Notes: generated by a model from the letters alone, not told the origin. A stretch of 64,000 bases of DNA from Fodinicola feengrottensis (GCF_010993775.1 NZ_WOTO01000031.1:1-64000), one strand, 5' to 3'. Shown: positions 9,964 through 20,754, counted from the stretch's first letter. Translations and numbers: made by a program.

Positions 9964-10859
9964 GCGACAGCGAGGAGATCACCGCTGTCGTCGTGGAGGC
10001 CGATGGCGGATCGCGGGGGAACCCGGGAGTCGCCGGTTACGGCGCCCTGGTCCGAGACGCGCGTACGGGCGACCTGCTCGCCGAGCGCGCCGAGGGCGTC
10101 GGTTTCGCCACCAACAACGTCGCCGAATACTCCGGTCTGGTCGCCGGCCTGACCGCCGCCCGCGATCTCGGCGCCCGCCGGGTCGCGGTCCGGATGGACT
10201 CCAAACTGGTCGTCGAGCAGATGTCCGGACGTTGGAAGATCAAGCACCCGGACATGGTGCCGCTGGCAGCGAAGGCCAAAGAGGTCGCTCGCGCCTTCGA
10301 CAAGGTCACGTACGAATGGATCCCGCGGGCCCAGAACTCCGCCGCCGACGCCCTGGCGAATTCGGCCATGGACGGCATACCGGTCCATCGCGACCTCACC
10401 GGCGAGGCACCGATGGCCACAAGTGGTCAGGTCGCTACCACCCTGCTCCTGGTCACTGTCGACGCCGCCGCGGACGTACCTCACGACCTGGCCAAATACC
10501 TCGCCGGTCGGGGTGCTGCAGAGGCCGTTCTGACCGCTGGTCAGCCGACTGTGGCCAACGCCGCTCAGGTGCTCGCCGACGCCCTCCGGGCGCCGGTCGA
10601 GACCGAGCCTGACCTGCTCGAGGCTGGCCGTACGGACGCCCTTCTGGCCCGTTTTAAGGCCCGTGGCGGCACCTTTGTGGTCCTTGCGGATCGCGAGCGG
10701 GTGGCGGATATCCTTCGAGTTGGGTGGGAAGCACCGCCCCGGATGATCGAGCGGTTGAGCCTGGACGTCTGGGGAGTGACGGAAGTGGAGTTCAACGGCT
10801 CACCAGGCTCGGTCTGCGTACGAACGGTCAATGACACCTCAGCGGCGAGGGCGGTATGA
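9960..10859 (+). CDS. ribonuclease HI-like protein with a degenerate histidine-phosphatase domain
   Basis: Residues 1-135 form a type-I RNase H fold: VVVEADGGSRGNPG carries the first Asp, NNVAEYSGLVAGL the Glu, AVRMDSKLVVEQM the second Asp and NSAADALAN the last Asp. Residues 150-299 align with the C-terminal half of the histidine phosphatase found in Rv2228c-type fusions (ending TEVEFNGSPGSVCVRTVNDTS), but the RHG motif is absent and the second catalytic His region reads VVLADRE. The phosphatase is therefore expected to be inactive. GTG at 9960 overlaps the upstream stop by four bases, and the stop overlaps the GNAT start by four. The likely role is removal of RNA from RNA-DNA hybrids. Confidence 0.85.
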   Translation: MSDSEEITAVVVEADGGSRGNPGVAGYGALVRDARTGDLLAERAEGVGFATNNVAEYSGLVAGLTAARDLGARRVAVRMDSKLVVEQMSGRWKIKHPDMVPLAAKAKEVARAFDKVTYEWIPRAQNSAADALANSAMDGIPVHRDLTGEAPMATSGQVATTLLLVTVDAAADVPHDLAKYLAGRGAAEAVLTAGQPTVANAAQVLADALRAPVETEPDLLEAGRTDALLARFKARGGTFVVLADRERVADILRVGWEAPPRMIERLSLDVWGVTEVEFNGSPGSVCVRTVNDTSAARAV

Positions 10860-11380
10860 CGGCGACTCCGATCCTGCCCAGCGGCGTGCTCCCGGTCGCC
10901 ACCGCCATCGACCTGGTCCAGGTCACCGCGGCCGAGACCGCCCAGGTTCAGGCCGTGTTCGACGCTTCCGAAGACTTCGCGATGCTGGTCGACGGCTTCC
11001 CGGCCCCACCCGACGAGGCCGAGAAACTCCTCGCCAAGGTCCCGCCCGGCAGCGACCCGGGCGACAAAGCGGTCATGCTGGTACGCCTGGGCACCGCCAA
11101 CATCGGTGTCCTCGACGTCGTACGAGACTGGCCCCAACGCCGTACGTGGATGATCGGCCTGCTGGTCCTGGTGCCGGCCGCCCGCAGCCGCGGCGTCGGC
11201 GCACGGGTGCTCGCGACCGTCGACCGCTGGGCCATCGAGTCAGGCGCTGAGAAACTGCGGATCGCGGTCGCGCCAGCGAACATTCGCGGCCTCCGGTTCT
11301 GGCGCCGGCACGGATTCAGCCCGGTCGACGTGAGCCGTTCTGGCCCGCACCGACTCGAACGACCAGTCATCGGATTCTGA
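10856..11380 (+). CDS. GNAT-family N-acetyltransferase
   Basis: 174 residues. The acetyl-CoA motif VPAARSRGVGARVL (R-x-x-G-x-G type) and the C-terminal ANIRGLRFWRRHGF segment define a GNAT fold. The start ATG overlaps the upstream stop (ATGA), making it the last gene of the nif3 operon. The substrate is unknown; members modify amines on small molecules or protein N-termini. Confidence 0.85.
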   Translation: MTATPILPSGVLPVATAIDLVQVTAAETAQVQAVFDASEDFAMLVDGFPAPPDEAEKLLAKVPPGSDPGDKAVMLVRLGTANIGVLDVVRDWPQRRTWMIGLLVLVPAARSRGVGARVLATVDRWAIESGAEKLRIAVAPANIRGLRFWRRHGFSPVDVSRSGPHRLERPVIGF

Positions 11381-11407
11381 GAAAGCCGACCGCTAGAGAA
11401 CGCAGTC

Positions 11408-11899
11408 CTAACGCCGAGGGGGATGGGGTGGCTTGGGTGGGATGGAGCCCAGATCGGGAGCTTCCTCGGGCCAGATAAGCATCACTGAGCAGGGCGCATG
11501 GTCCACTACGAAACGGGTCGCATGCCCCAAGCTCCGTGGCCCCAGCCGCGACCGGTCTCCGTCTCGTGCCACCACCAACAAGTCGGCATCGGCGGCAGTG
11601 GCCACCACGACACGCTCAACTGCGCCGGCGAGGTGCTCAACCCGGCAGTCGAATCCGAGCCGTTCGACGGCGGCGCTGAGCACGGCGTCTCCAGTCGCCG
11701 CGGACGCTGCTCGTACGACATCGCCGGGATCGTGACCGGGGCGGTGGCGCCCTAGAAGCCCGCTGAAGGCGCCATGCGTTGCTTCTGAGACATCGGAAGC
11801 CTGGACGTAGAGAAGCGTGACGTCGGGGGAGTTGGTCGTACGGACGGCGTCGACGCAGGCTTCCCAGGTGTTGTCGGTGAGCCAGGCCAGTACGCGCAT
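11408..11899 (-). CDS. universal stress protein-like protein
   Basis: 163 residues, starting MRVLAWLTDNTWEACVDAV and ending with the nucleotide-loop region DGDRSRLGPRSLGHATRFV followed by HAPCSVMLIWP, typical of a UspA fold; the final 15 residues are proline-rich. The start lies 5 bases after the stop of the permease gene, so the two form an operon. It may sense ATP or regulate the permease, as Usp proteins fused to or next to transporters often do. Confidence 0.72.
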   Translation of the reverse strand: MRVLAWLTDNTWEACVDAVRTTNSPDVTLLYVQASDVSEATHGAFSGLLGRHRPGHDPGDVVRAASAATGDAVLSAAVERLGFDCRVEHLAGAVERVVVATAADADLLVVARDGDRSRLGPRSLGHATRFVVDHAPCSVMLIWPEEAPDLGSIPPKPPHPPRR

Positions 11900-11904
11900 G
11901 GCGG

Positions 11905-13160
11905 TCAGCCTCCCAGGCCGGTCAACTGGAGCGAAAGCCAGAGCGCGCACACACCGGCGACCAGCGCGGTGGGCACGGTCAGGGCGCCGAGGCGGAGGAA
12001 CTCGCCCATTGCCGGGCCTGCCTCTCGCGCGCGCAGGATGCGGCGCCATAAGAGCGTCGCCAGCGACCCGACGTAGGTCAGGTTCGGGCCGACGTTGACG
12101 CCGAGCAGCACCGCGAGCAGCAGACCGGGATGACCGGCGGCCACCGGGATCAGGAGCAGGGCGGCCGGGAGGTTGTTGACCAGGTTCGCCAGTACGGCCG
12201 CGACCGCGGCGGCGAGGAGCAGCGCGACCAGGCTGTCGCCGGACGGGAAGACCGCCGCCAGCAGCGCGCCGAGACCGTGCCGACTGACCGCCGCTACCAC
12301 GATGCCCAGGGCCAGTACGAACAGGCAGAACAGTGGATTCGCCTCAAGGATCGCTTTCCAGACCGTACGTACCGGCGGCTCGGTACGCACGAACAGCCGC
12401 CGGACCAGGAGCACGACAGCCCCGGCCCCAGCGACGATGGCCGGGTCGACGCCGAGCGGACCCGCGGTCGCGAAACCGAGCAGACAGCCACCCAGGACCA
12501 CGATCGCGAAGACCGGCGGCCGGCCGACCGGTTGCTGGGTGGCCCGGGCCGGGGAGCTCAGGTCGGTGTCGAAGAACCGCCGGAAGACCGCGTATTCGAC
12601 GCCGATCACGACCAGCCAGGGCAGCGCCATAAGGACCGCGAAGGCGGCGAAGGACAGGCCGCTGGTGCGGTACGCGAGCAGGTTGGTCAGGTTCGAGACG
12701 GGCAGCAGCAGCGACGCGGAGTTGGCGAGGTGCGTGCAGGCGTACACATGCGGCTTCGGTCTAGCCCGCATCAGGGTGGCGGTGGAGAAGACCACCGGCG
12801 TGAGCAGGACGACCGTGGCATCCAGGCTGAGGACGGCGGTGGTCAGCGCGGCGACGCCGAAGACGACGGCCAGCAGCCGTTGCGGACGGCCAGCGGCGAT
12901 CCGCGACATGGCGGCGCCGGCCCACCGAAAGATGCCTTCGGTGTCGCTGAGATGGGCCAGCAGAAGGATGGCCACGAGGAAACCGACGGTGGCGCGAGCC
13001 GCAGCGTCTCGGTCCAGGCCGCGGTCGCCGGGAGCAGGCCCGCGAGCACCGCGACCGCCGCTGCCGGAACCGCGACCGCTGCCTCCGGGACCCGCCGGGG
13101 TGCCGCGATCGCTACCGCGAGGGTCGCCACGAGCAGCAAGATCGACACCGTGGCTGACAC
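11905..13160 (-). CDS. SLC13/ArsB-like permease, one frameshift
   Basis: Polytopic membrane protein of the ion-transporter superfamily that includes ArsB and NhaD. The first helix reads MSATVSILLLVATLAVAIA; the main frame begins again at VAILLLAHLSDTEG after a shift near 12995. Joining the two gives ETLRLAATVGFLVAILLL, as in ArsB-like proteins. Later segments include NLTNLLAY and NVGPNLTYVGSLATLLW, re-entrant-loop-like motifs found in this superfamily. About ten to eleven helices are visible. The substrate could be arsenite, dicarboxylate or Na+/H+; no arsenic genes are adjacent. It is followed by the stress-protein gene. Confidence 0.78.
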
Positions 13161-13295
13161 GGCCTGAACCGTACGCGACTCACTACGTAAAGATTCGCTG
13201 AGCCAGTTGGTGTGAAGTGCTTCGCATTGTCGGTCCGGGGTATTAGGTTCTCACCCGCGCCGGTTTCGGCGTGTTGGCGTAAGAGGGAGGTCGCG

Positions 13296-13529
13296 GTGCC
13301 CGATATGCAGGGAAAGCCGGATCAGGATCCGGTGGTCAGGGACCCTGGCCGCCTCTGGAACCTCTTGTTGTTGATCCCGATCGTGCTCCCGCTGTGTCCG
13401 TTCCTGTTCAACACCAAGGATCCGGAGCTGTTCGGGTTCCCCTTCTTCTACTGGTTCCAGCTGCTCCTGCTGCCCGTCCTGGTGATCGTCACCGTCGCGG
13501 TCTACCACCTGACGAAGCGGAGGAGTTGA
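13296..13529 (+). CDS. DUF3311 small membrane protein, symporter partner
   Basis: 77 residues from GTG 13296, with GGGAGG upstream at about 13285-13290. Two hydrophobic helices (LLLIPIVLPLCPFLF and WFQLLLLPVLVIVTVAVYH) flank a short polar loop. Small proteins of this family are encoded directly before sodium/solute symporters, as here, where the symporter starts one base after its stop. It is probably an accessory subunit. Confidence 0.82.
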   Translation: MPDMQGKPDQDPVVRDPGRLWNLLLLIPIVLPLCPFLFNTKDPELFGFPFFYWFQLLLLPVLVIVTVAVYHLTKRRS

Positions 13530-13530
13530 G

Positions 13531-15157
13531 ATGCCACAGCTCGCTGATCACTGGGTGCAGCTGACGATCGTCATCGTGCTGTTCGTGCTGGTGTCCGGGA
13601 TGGGCTTCGTGGCCGCTCGGTGGCGGCGGGTCGGCAGCCTGGACCACCTCGACGAGTGGGGGCTGGGCGGTCGCAGCTTCGGCCCCTGGATCACCTGGTT
13701 CCTGCTCGGCGGCGACCTCTACACCGCCTACACGTTCGTCGCCGTTCCCGCGCTGCTGTACGCGAGCGGCGCCCTCGGCTTCTACGCGATCCCGTACACG
13801 ATCATCGCATTCCCGCTGGTCATGCTGCCGCTGTGCCGGATGTGGTCGGTCAGCCACACGCACGGTTTTGTGACGCCGGCGGACTTCGTACGAGCCAGGT
13901 TCGGCTCGTCCACGCTGGCCCTGCTGGTGGCGATCACCGGCATCGTGGCCACCATGCCATATATCGCGCTTCAGCTGGTCGGCATCGAGGCGTGCTGACC
14001 GCGATGGGCGTGCCCGGGCAGATTCCGCTGATCGTGGCGTTCCTGATCCTCGCCCTCTACACGTACAGCTCCGGCCTGCGCGCGCCGGCGCTGATCGCCT
14101 TCGTCAAGGACGCCCTGGTCTACCTGGTGATCATCGTCGCGGTGATCGTCATTCCGGTGAAACTGGGCGGCTGGGACATGGTGTTCGGCGGCGCCGAGAA
14201 GGCGCTGGCGACGATCAACCCGCTCACCCACGCGGCCAAGGGCAGCCTGTTGCTGAACGGCAACAACCAGTTGCAGTACGTGACATGGGCGCTCGGTTCG
14301 GCGTTGGCGTTGTTCCTCTACCCGCACTCGTTGACCGGTGTACTGGCCTCCAACAGCCGCAAGACGATCAAGCGGAACATGGCCGCCCTGCCGGCGTACA
14401 GCCTGGTCCTGGCGTTGATCGCGTTGCTGGGCTTCATGGCGCTCGCGGCCGGCATCAAGCCGATCAAGGGCGACAGCACGACGATCGTGCCGGTGCTGTT
14501 CGACAAGATGTTCCCGAGCTGGTTCACCGGCATCGCGTTCGCCGCGGTGGCGATCGGCGCGCTGGTGCCGGCGGCGATCATGTCGATCGGCGCGGCCAAC
14601 CTGTTCACTCGCAACATCTACAAGGAGTTCTTCCGCCGGGACGCCTCGTCTAAGGAACAGGCGCAGGTCAGCAAGCTGGCCTCGCTGGTGGTCAAGATCG
14701 GCGCGGTCGGCTTCATCCTGATCCTGAACACCCAGTTCGCGATCGACCTGCAGCTGATCGGCGGCATCATCATCCTGCAGACGCTGCCGTCGGTGGCGTT
14801 GGGCCTCTACACCCGGTGGTTCCACCGTTGGGGCCTGGTCGCCGGCTGGGTGGCCGGCATGCTGGTCGGCCTGGTGATGCTTTATCAGATCCCGAACCCG
14901 GCCACCGGGCACCTGCACTTCGGCGGCTCGGCGTACAGCCTGGCCAACTTCGGGCTGCACAGCAAGGTGCAGATCTACGTCGGCTTCTCGCCGTCGTGGT
15001 GAACATCCTGGTCGGCGTCATCGCGACCTTCATCTGCAAGGCCCTGAAGGCGCCGGACGGCGTCGACGCGACCAAGCCACGCGACTATGAGGTCGAGGCC
15101 GGCGACTTGGGCGTACGCGACGTGCCGGGGCTGGTGGAGGGCGTCAAGGCCACCTAA
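13531..15157 (+). CDS. sodium:solute symporter (SSF family), two frameshifts
   Basis: About 540 residues with 13 or so hydrophobic helices. Motifs include DEWGLGGRSFGPWITWFLL near the N-terminus and AAIMSIGAANLFTRNIYKEF, the conserved SSF region of helix 9. With a DUF3311 partner the best guess is a monocarboxylate or similar organic-acid symporter of the MctP/ActP group. Frames break near 13990 (LVGIEA then VLTAMGVPGQ) and near 14990 (VQIYVGF then VVNILVGVIATF). ATG 13531 has GGAGGAG just upstream. Confidence 0.85.
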
Positions 15158-15183
15158 CTAGTGGGCGACTAGGATTTGCTGGT

Positions 15184-15604
15184 GGACGGACGAGTTGGTC
15201 GGGCGGCCGCGGCGGTGCGCACCTGCGCACGGTCGAGGAAGGTCCGGGCTCCTCAGGGCAGGGTGGTTGTTAACGGCAACCCGGGGTGACTCGCGGGACA
15301 GTGCCACAGAAAACAGACCGCCGGCGCGGGATTTCCCGCGCCGGTAAGGGTGAAACGGTGGTGTAAGAGACCACCAGCGCCCCGGGTGACCGGGACGGCT
15401 TGGTAAACCCCACCCGGAGCAAGGTCAAGAGGGCGTCGCGACATGGGCGCTTGCGCAGGCGTTGAGGGCGGCCCGTCCGAGCCTGCGGGGTAGACCGCTA
15501 GAGCCTGCCGGCGACGGCAGGTCGAGATGGATGGTCGCCGGCCGGGGCAGTGCCGCGAGGCGCCCCGGCCACAGAACCCGGCCTACGCACCAACTCGTCC
15601 GTCC
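15184..15604 (+). ncRNA. rnpB: RNase P RNA, bacterial class A
   Basis: The ends GGACGGACGAGTTGG and CCAACTCGTCCGTCC pair to form helix P1. Conserved core elements are present in order: GAGGAAGGTCCGGGCTCC, CACAGAAAACAGACCGCC, AAGGGTGAAACGGTGGTG, AGCAAGGTCAAGAGGG, GTAGACCGCTAGAGCC and ACAGAACCCGGCCTACGC. The length of about 420 nt is normal. This RNA is the catalytic subunit that matures tRNA 5' ends. It lies between the symporter and the kinase gene. Confidence 0.96.
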
Positions 15605-15617
15605 CTCCAGGAGGACC

Positions 15618-16204
15618 GTGACTGTCTACTGGATCGGCGGCGGCAGCGGCGCCGGGAAGTCGACCATCGCTCGCCGGCTGGCCGGTGAGTATGGCCTCGG
15701 GCATTACGCGACCGATGACGCGATGGCCGATCACGCCAGTCGCTGTGGTGACTGTCCGTACGTGGCTGAGTTCCTCGCCATGGACATGGACGAGCGATGG
15801 CTGAACCGCTCGCCGCAGGTCATGCTGGACACGTTCCACTGGTTCCGTGGTGAGGGTTTCGAGTTGATCGTCCAAGAGCTGTCGACCGAGGTGATCGTGG
15901 AGGGTTTTCGGCTGTTGCCGCGACTGGTGAAGCCGCACTTGGATGAGCGTACGCACGCCGTCTGGCTTCTCCCGACACCACATTTCCGGGCCAGGCATTC
16001 CACAGCAGGGGATCGTTGTGGGAGATCGCCGGCAGAACCAGTGATCCCGAGAAGGCCCTGAGCAATCTGTTGGAGCGGGACGCGATGTTTACCGAACGCT
16101 TGCGCGAAGAGACCAAAGAGCTTGGGTTGAATGCCATCGAGGTGGACGGCTCGATGAGCGAAAATGACCTGACCGCCGCGGTCGCGGCGATTTTCGGCTT
16201 GTAG
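15618..16204 (+). CDS. P-loop kinase-like ATPase, one frameshift
   Basis: Residues 3-17 hold a Walker A (GGGSGAGKSTIAR), followed by HYATDDAMADH and a CGDC pair; about 195 residues overall. It resembles small-molecule or nucleotide kinases of the AAA_33/adenylate-kinase-like group. GTG 15618 has AGGAGG four to nine bases upstream. The frame breaks near 15990: VWLLPTPHFRA continues as FHSRGSLWEIAGRTSDPE in another frame to the stop at 16202-16204. The substrate is unknown. It begins just 13 bases after rnpB and may be transcribed with it. Confidence 0.75.
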
Positions 16205-16208
16205 AAAA

Positions 16209-16243
16209 GGTGTTCGGGGACAGTTTCGCTGCCCCCGAACACC
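16209..16243. terminator. strong hairpin terminator between convergent genes
   Basis: GGTGTTCGGGG-ACAG-TTTCG-CTGC-CCCCGAACACC forms a long stem. It lies between the stop of the kinase gene (plus) and the stop of the GH92 gene (minus), so it can serve both. Confidence 0.8.
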
Positions 16244-16254
16244 CTGTGAGCTAG

Positions 16255-18868
16255 CTAGCTGGGCAGCGTCCAGGTTTGCGCGCCGGTGCCGTTGCAGTCG
16301 TAGATCTGCAGCCGGGTGCCGTCCGCGGTGGCGGAGTTGGGTACGTCCAGGCAGCGCCCCGAATTCGGGTTTGCGCAGCGCGCCGTTGGACTGGTGTTGC
16401 CAGACCTGGGCGTTGCTGCGGTTGCATTCCCAGAGTTGTACGAGCGCGCCGTTGCCGGTGCCACTGTTGGAAATGTCGAGGCACTTACCCAACGCGCCGA
16501 TGCTGTTGTCAGAGCGCAGGGTCCAGTTCTGCGAGGTCGAGGCGTTGCAGGTGTAGAGCTGCACGGCGGTGCCGTTCGCGGTCCCGCCGTTGGCCACGTC
16601 CACGCATTTGCTCGCGAGGCCCTTGATCGGCCCAGTCGCACCATTTTGCACGGTGTAGTCGAACGACGGCGGTGCGTCGGCGGCGGCCGTACCCCAGGTG
16701 GTGTTCGGGGTCGCGCCCATGGTGAAGTCGAGATTTCCGCCGGAGGCGACGAAAGCCTCGCTGAGCCACGGCTTCGTGGAAGCCTGCCCGTTGACGTTCA
16801 GCGACTGGACGTATTTGACGCTTTCGGAGGCGTTCGGGGGCGGTGATGGTGATCGTCGCGCCGTTGCCGCGGGTGATGGTGATCTGGCTGAAAAGCGGGC
16901 TGGCCAGCACCAGTTCCGAGCGGCCCGGGATTTCCGGATACATGCCCAGCGACGCCCACACGGCCCACGACGACATCTGCCCGAGGTCGTCGTTGCCGAC
17001 CTCGCCGTCCGGGGTGGGCTTGTAGATCGTAGTCACCGCGCGCCGGACCACGTCCTGCGTCTTGTACGGCGCACCCGCGAAGGCGTAGGCCCACGGCGTT
17101 TCCGAGGTCGGCTCATTGCCCAGGTACGCGTTCGGCTTGTCCGGTCCCGCGTTGAGGTCCGAGAAGAAGCTGTCCAACCTGGGCAGCACGGCCGAGTTTC
17201 CGCCCATACCGGCGAAAAGTCCCTGGTAGTTGAACGGGACCATCCAGGTGTACTGAGCGCCGTTGCCCTCCACGTACGACGTGCCGGAGCTGGGGTTGAA
17301 GGAAATCCAGCTACCGTCGCTGTTGCGCGGTTGGAGGTAGTTGTCATGCAGCAGGTTTCGCCAGCCCTGCGAGCGCAGCAGGTAGTTGTTGGCCACCGAG
17401 GTGTTGCCCAACCGGCCGGCGAGCTGGGAAATCGCGAAGTCGCTTGAGTAGTATTCCAGGCTGCTGGCCGTCGAGCCCCAGACGCCGTCACGCCTTCGGG
17501 GATGTAGCCCTGCGCGTTGTATTGTGCGTAGCCGGGCCGCTGGGAGCCGTTCGCGGTGCCGGCGACCGCCTTGCCGAGCAGGTCGGAGGCGTTGAATCCG
17601 GTGCCACCAAAGGCATACATGTTCGCCGCGATGGTCGGCAGCGGGTCGCCGTTCATCACGCCGGTGCCGCCGTTCGCGAGCGTCCACCGGTCCAGATAGC
17701 CGGCCTGCGCGGCCTGGTCGTCGATGGTTTGCCCAATGTCAGAGGCGATTCCGGGATCCAGGAAGGCGATCAGCTGCACCTGTGACCGGTAGACGTCCCA
17801 GCCGGAGAAGGTGGCGTATTCGGTGTGGCCCGAGGCGGTCGTGTGGATCGCTTTGTCGAAGCCAATATACTGCCCGTTCACGTCGGAGAAGGTCTCCGGA
17901 AACAGCAGCGAGTGATAAAGCGCGGTGTAGAACGTGGTCGTCTGCGCGGCCGTACCGCCGGCCACCGAGATCCGCCCCAGCAGCGCGTTCCAGTCCGCGC
18001 GGGTGCCGTCCCGGACCTGCTCGAACGTCTTGCTGCCCTGCTCGGTGGACAGGTTCGTCTGCGCGTTCGCGATGCTGACGAACGAAATTCCCACCCGCGC
18101 GGTCACCGTACGACCGCTTGAGGTGTCGAAATGCAGGATGGGCTGGGTCTGGGTCGGCTTGTCGACGCCAGTGATCGTGTGGTCGAAGGTGGCGGTGAAA
18201 TACACCCGGTATTTGTTGCCGGCGCCGCAGAAACCGCCGCCGTCCTCATAACCGGTGATGCTGTTCGTGCCGATGGTGTAGGCACCCATCGCGTTGTTGA
18301 ATGCCTTCGCCACGTCGATGAGCAGCGAGGCGGTGTCGGTGCCCGGGTAAGTGAAACGGGCGACGCCGGCACGCTTACTCACCGCGAGTTCGGTCTTGAG
18401 GCCGTTGTCGAAGGTCACGCCGTACGCTCCCGGCGCGATTTTCTCGTTGGCGTGCGAGAACGTGTACGACGACACCAGGCCGGTGCCCAGCGTCGGCATG
18501 AACGGGATGTTGCCGTAGTCGCCGCAGCCGGCGCCGGAGATGTGCGTCAGGCTGAAGCCGCGGATTCTGTTGTCGTCGTACGAATAGCCGCCGTGCTGGT
18601 AGGTGACCGTGTCGGGGCTCCACTGCAACATGCCGAAAGGCGCGTCCGCGCCTGGAAAGGTGTTCCCGGCGCCGCCACCGTTGCCGAAGTCGGTGGCGCC
18701 CGGCTTGCTGCCGACATATGCGTTCACGTACTGCGCTGGGTCACTGACCGTGGTCGCCGTTTTCGCGGGTGCGGCGCTGGCCGGGGCGACGGCCGGCGCC
18801 ATCGCCATGGTGGCGGCCAAGGCGCTGACCAAACAGGCGACGAGGCCGGATCGGGGTCTTAACGGCAT
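16255..18868 (-). CDS. secreted GH92 alpha-mannosidase with C-terminal ricin-type lectin domain, three frameshifts
   Basis: Signal peptide (LVACLVSALAATMAMAP, cleavage near residue 32) followed by a GH92 domain: DPAQYVNAYVGSKPGATDFG, TFPGADAPFGMLQWSPD, HISGAGCGDYGNIPFMP, SGWDVYRSQVQL and GNEPTSETPWAYAF, with GNDDLGQMSSWAVWASLG near the end. The last 140 residues hold ricin-B repeats with QxW-like units (SQNWTLRSD, AQVWQHQS, AQTWTLPS) that bind galactose or mannose sugars. GH92 enzymes are calcium-dependent exo-alpha-mannosidases. Shifts lie near 17480, in the G5 run near 16836, and near 16390; total length about 870 residues. ATG 18868 has GGAGGA upstream. It probably trims mannose from fungal or plant glycans outside the cell. 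Confidence 0.88.
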
Positions 18869-19177
18869 GAGGGATCCTCCGGGCTGGGGTCGGGGGGGAG
18901 CGCAGGCACGCTATCAACCAAATGCCGCTTCGGTAAGCAGAAATCCTGGTATGTGCCAAGACAGGCCAAAGTCTGGCGCTTTCGAGGGTAATTATCCAAA
19001 ATTCGGCGGAAACCGCGCGAGCGATCCTCGAGAATCCCTCTGCAGACAAACTTTCTTGTCTTGACGGTTGACCTTGTCTACGGTTAGCTATGTGGCGAGG
19101 GTGGATCCGCTGGTCGCAGCGTCGACCACAGCTGAGACGCTGTCGGTGACCGGAGTTCGAGACAAGGGAGTGCTGAG
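18869..19177. other. divergent promoter region
   Basis: 309-bp spacer between the GH92 gene and the SRPBCC gene, AT-richer from about 18920 to 19095. On the plus strand TTGACC (19068-19073) and TATGTG (19089-19094) give a possible but short-spaced promoter. On the minus strand TTGGCA near 18960 is a weak -35 candidate. No gene or convincing operator is seen. Confidence 0.4.
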
Positions 19178-19922
19178 ATGGGCCGCGAGTTCGAGACGGT
19201 CAGTGAGCAGGAGGTCGCCCCGACCCCCGAGCAGATCTGGGCGGCGATCGCCACCGGCCCGGGCATCAACTCGTGGTTCATGGGTCGTACGGACGTGCTG
19301 GCGGGTGCGGGCGGTGTGATACGAACGGCCTTCGGTGCGTACGCGCCGGAGTCGACCGTCACCGGCTGGGAGCCGAACCAGCGGCTCGCGCACCGCACCG
19401 AGACCGCGCAGGACGGCCGGTTCGTCGCGTACGAATTCCTGCTCGAGGGTCGCGAGCAGGGCAGCACCGTCGTCCGGATGGTCGCCAGCGGCTTCCTGCC
19501 CGGCGACGACTGGGCGGACGAGTACGAGGCGATGACTCGGGGCTTGCGGCTGTTCTTTCGGACGCTGGTGGAATATGTCACCCACTTCGCGGGTCGCGCA
19601 GCCATCCCGGTCACTGCTTTCGGTCCACCGGTGGAAAACTGGGACGCGGTCTGGCCAATGCTGGGCCAAGCGCTCGGCCTGGACCGGGCCGCCGTCAGCG
19701 GAGACCAGGTGCGGGTTCCAGTGCCGGATCATGGACTCGTCGACGGTGTCGTCTATTTCGTCAATCCGGACACGGTCGGCATCCGTACGGACGACGCCCT
19801 CTACCGCTTCATGCGCGGCTTCCGTGGACCACTGGTCGCCGCCCATCACGTTTTTCGCCGACATCGATCCGATGCGCGCCGAGCAGGCTTGGCGGACCTG
19901 GCTGACGGAGGTCGTGTCATGA
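19178..19922 (+). CDS. SRPBCC/AHSA1-type domain protein, one frameshift near the end
   Basis: About 247 residues. The first 145 residues match an AHSA1-like START-fold domain (TPEQIWAAIATGPGINSWF, then GGVIRTAFG and WEPNQRLAHR); the C-terminal part resembles a second, related domain. The frame slips at the T5 run 19851-19855: HHVF continues as ADIDPMRAEQAWRTWL and ends at 19922. ATG 19178 has GGGAG upstream. It lies 31 bases before an alpha/beta hydrolase gene and probably forms an operon with it. The ligand is unknown. Confidence 0.78.
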
Positions 19923-19953
19923 GCCATTCTCGCTTGGCCGAAAGGAAAATCCC

Positions 19954-20754
19954 ATGAGCATGGTCACTTCCGCCGACGGCACCCCGATTGGGTTCTCGCG
20001 AACCGGCAGCGGTCCTGGGCTGATCCTGGTCGACGGCGCGCTGTGCTATCGGGAGTTCGGGCCGACCCCGAAAATCGCGGAGCAACTGGCGTCCGATTTC
20101 ACCGTCTACACGTATGACCGGCGGCGGGGCCGCGGCGAGAGCGGTAACCACGGCCCGTACGAGGTGCGCCGGGAGATCGAAGATATTGCCGCCCTGGTCA
20201 GGGAAATCGGCGACTCGGCGTACTTGTTCGGCCAGTCGTCCGGGGCGGTGCTCGCGCTGGAAGCCGCGAACAGCGGTCTCCCGATCAGCAAACTTGCCCT
20301 CTACGAGCCGCCTTTCATCGTCGACACCAGCCGCCGACCGGTGCCGGACGACTTCGACGAGCAACTCCGTATGATGATCGACGCTGGCCGCCCCGGTGAC
20401 GCGGTCAAGGCGTTCATGCGCATCGTCGACACCCCAGCGTTTTTCGTCGCGATCATGCCCGTCATGCGGTCCGTGTGGTCGAAACTGCAGGCTGTCGCGC
20501 ACACTTTGCCGTATGACATCACCGTCATGCATCCGAACCAAAGCTGCCGGCCGCTGCCCGAATCCCGGTGGGATTCGCTGACCATCCGCACTTTGGTGAT
20601 GGATGGCGGGAAAAGTCCCGGATGGATGCGTACGGGCGTGAAATCTCTCGCCGATCTGCTGCCGGACGCGCTATATCGGACGTTGCCTGGTCAGACCCAC
20701 CTGGTGAAACCTGGAGTGCTTGTTCCGGCGCTGGCGGATTTCCTCTCAGCCTAG
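19954..20754 (+). CDS. alpha/beta hydrolase
   Basis: 266 residues. The nucleophile elbow is FGQSSGAVLAL (Ser around residue 92), the catalytic His lies in LPGQTHLVKP near the C-terminus, and the acid is probably in VMDGGKSPGW. YDRRRGRGES follows the first strands as in haloperoxidase-like hydrolases. It has no signal peptide, so it is cytosolic. The stop region overlaps the convergent secreted-protein gene by nine bases. The substrate is unknown. Confidence 0.85.
   Translation: MSMVTSADGTPIGFSRTGSGPGLILVDGALCYREFGPTPKIAEQLASDFTVYTYDRRRGRGESGNHGPYEVRREIEDIAALVREIGDSAYLFGQSSGAVLALEAANSGLPISKLALYEPPFIVDTSRRPVPDDFDEQLRMMIDAGRPGDAVKAFMRIVDTPAFFVAIMPVMRSVWSKLQAVAHTLPYDITVMHPNQSCRPLPESRWDSLTIRTLVMDGGKSPGWMRTGVKSLADLLPDALYRTLPGQTHLVKPGVLVPALADFLSA

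Noticed and set aside
12130..13167. Long Arg/Gln/Asp-rich plus-strand frames opposite the SLC13-like permease
   Set aside because: Composition typical of antisense frames; the minus strand encodes a recognisable membrane protein.
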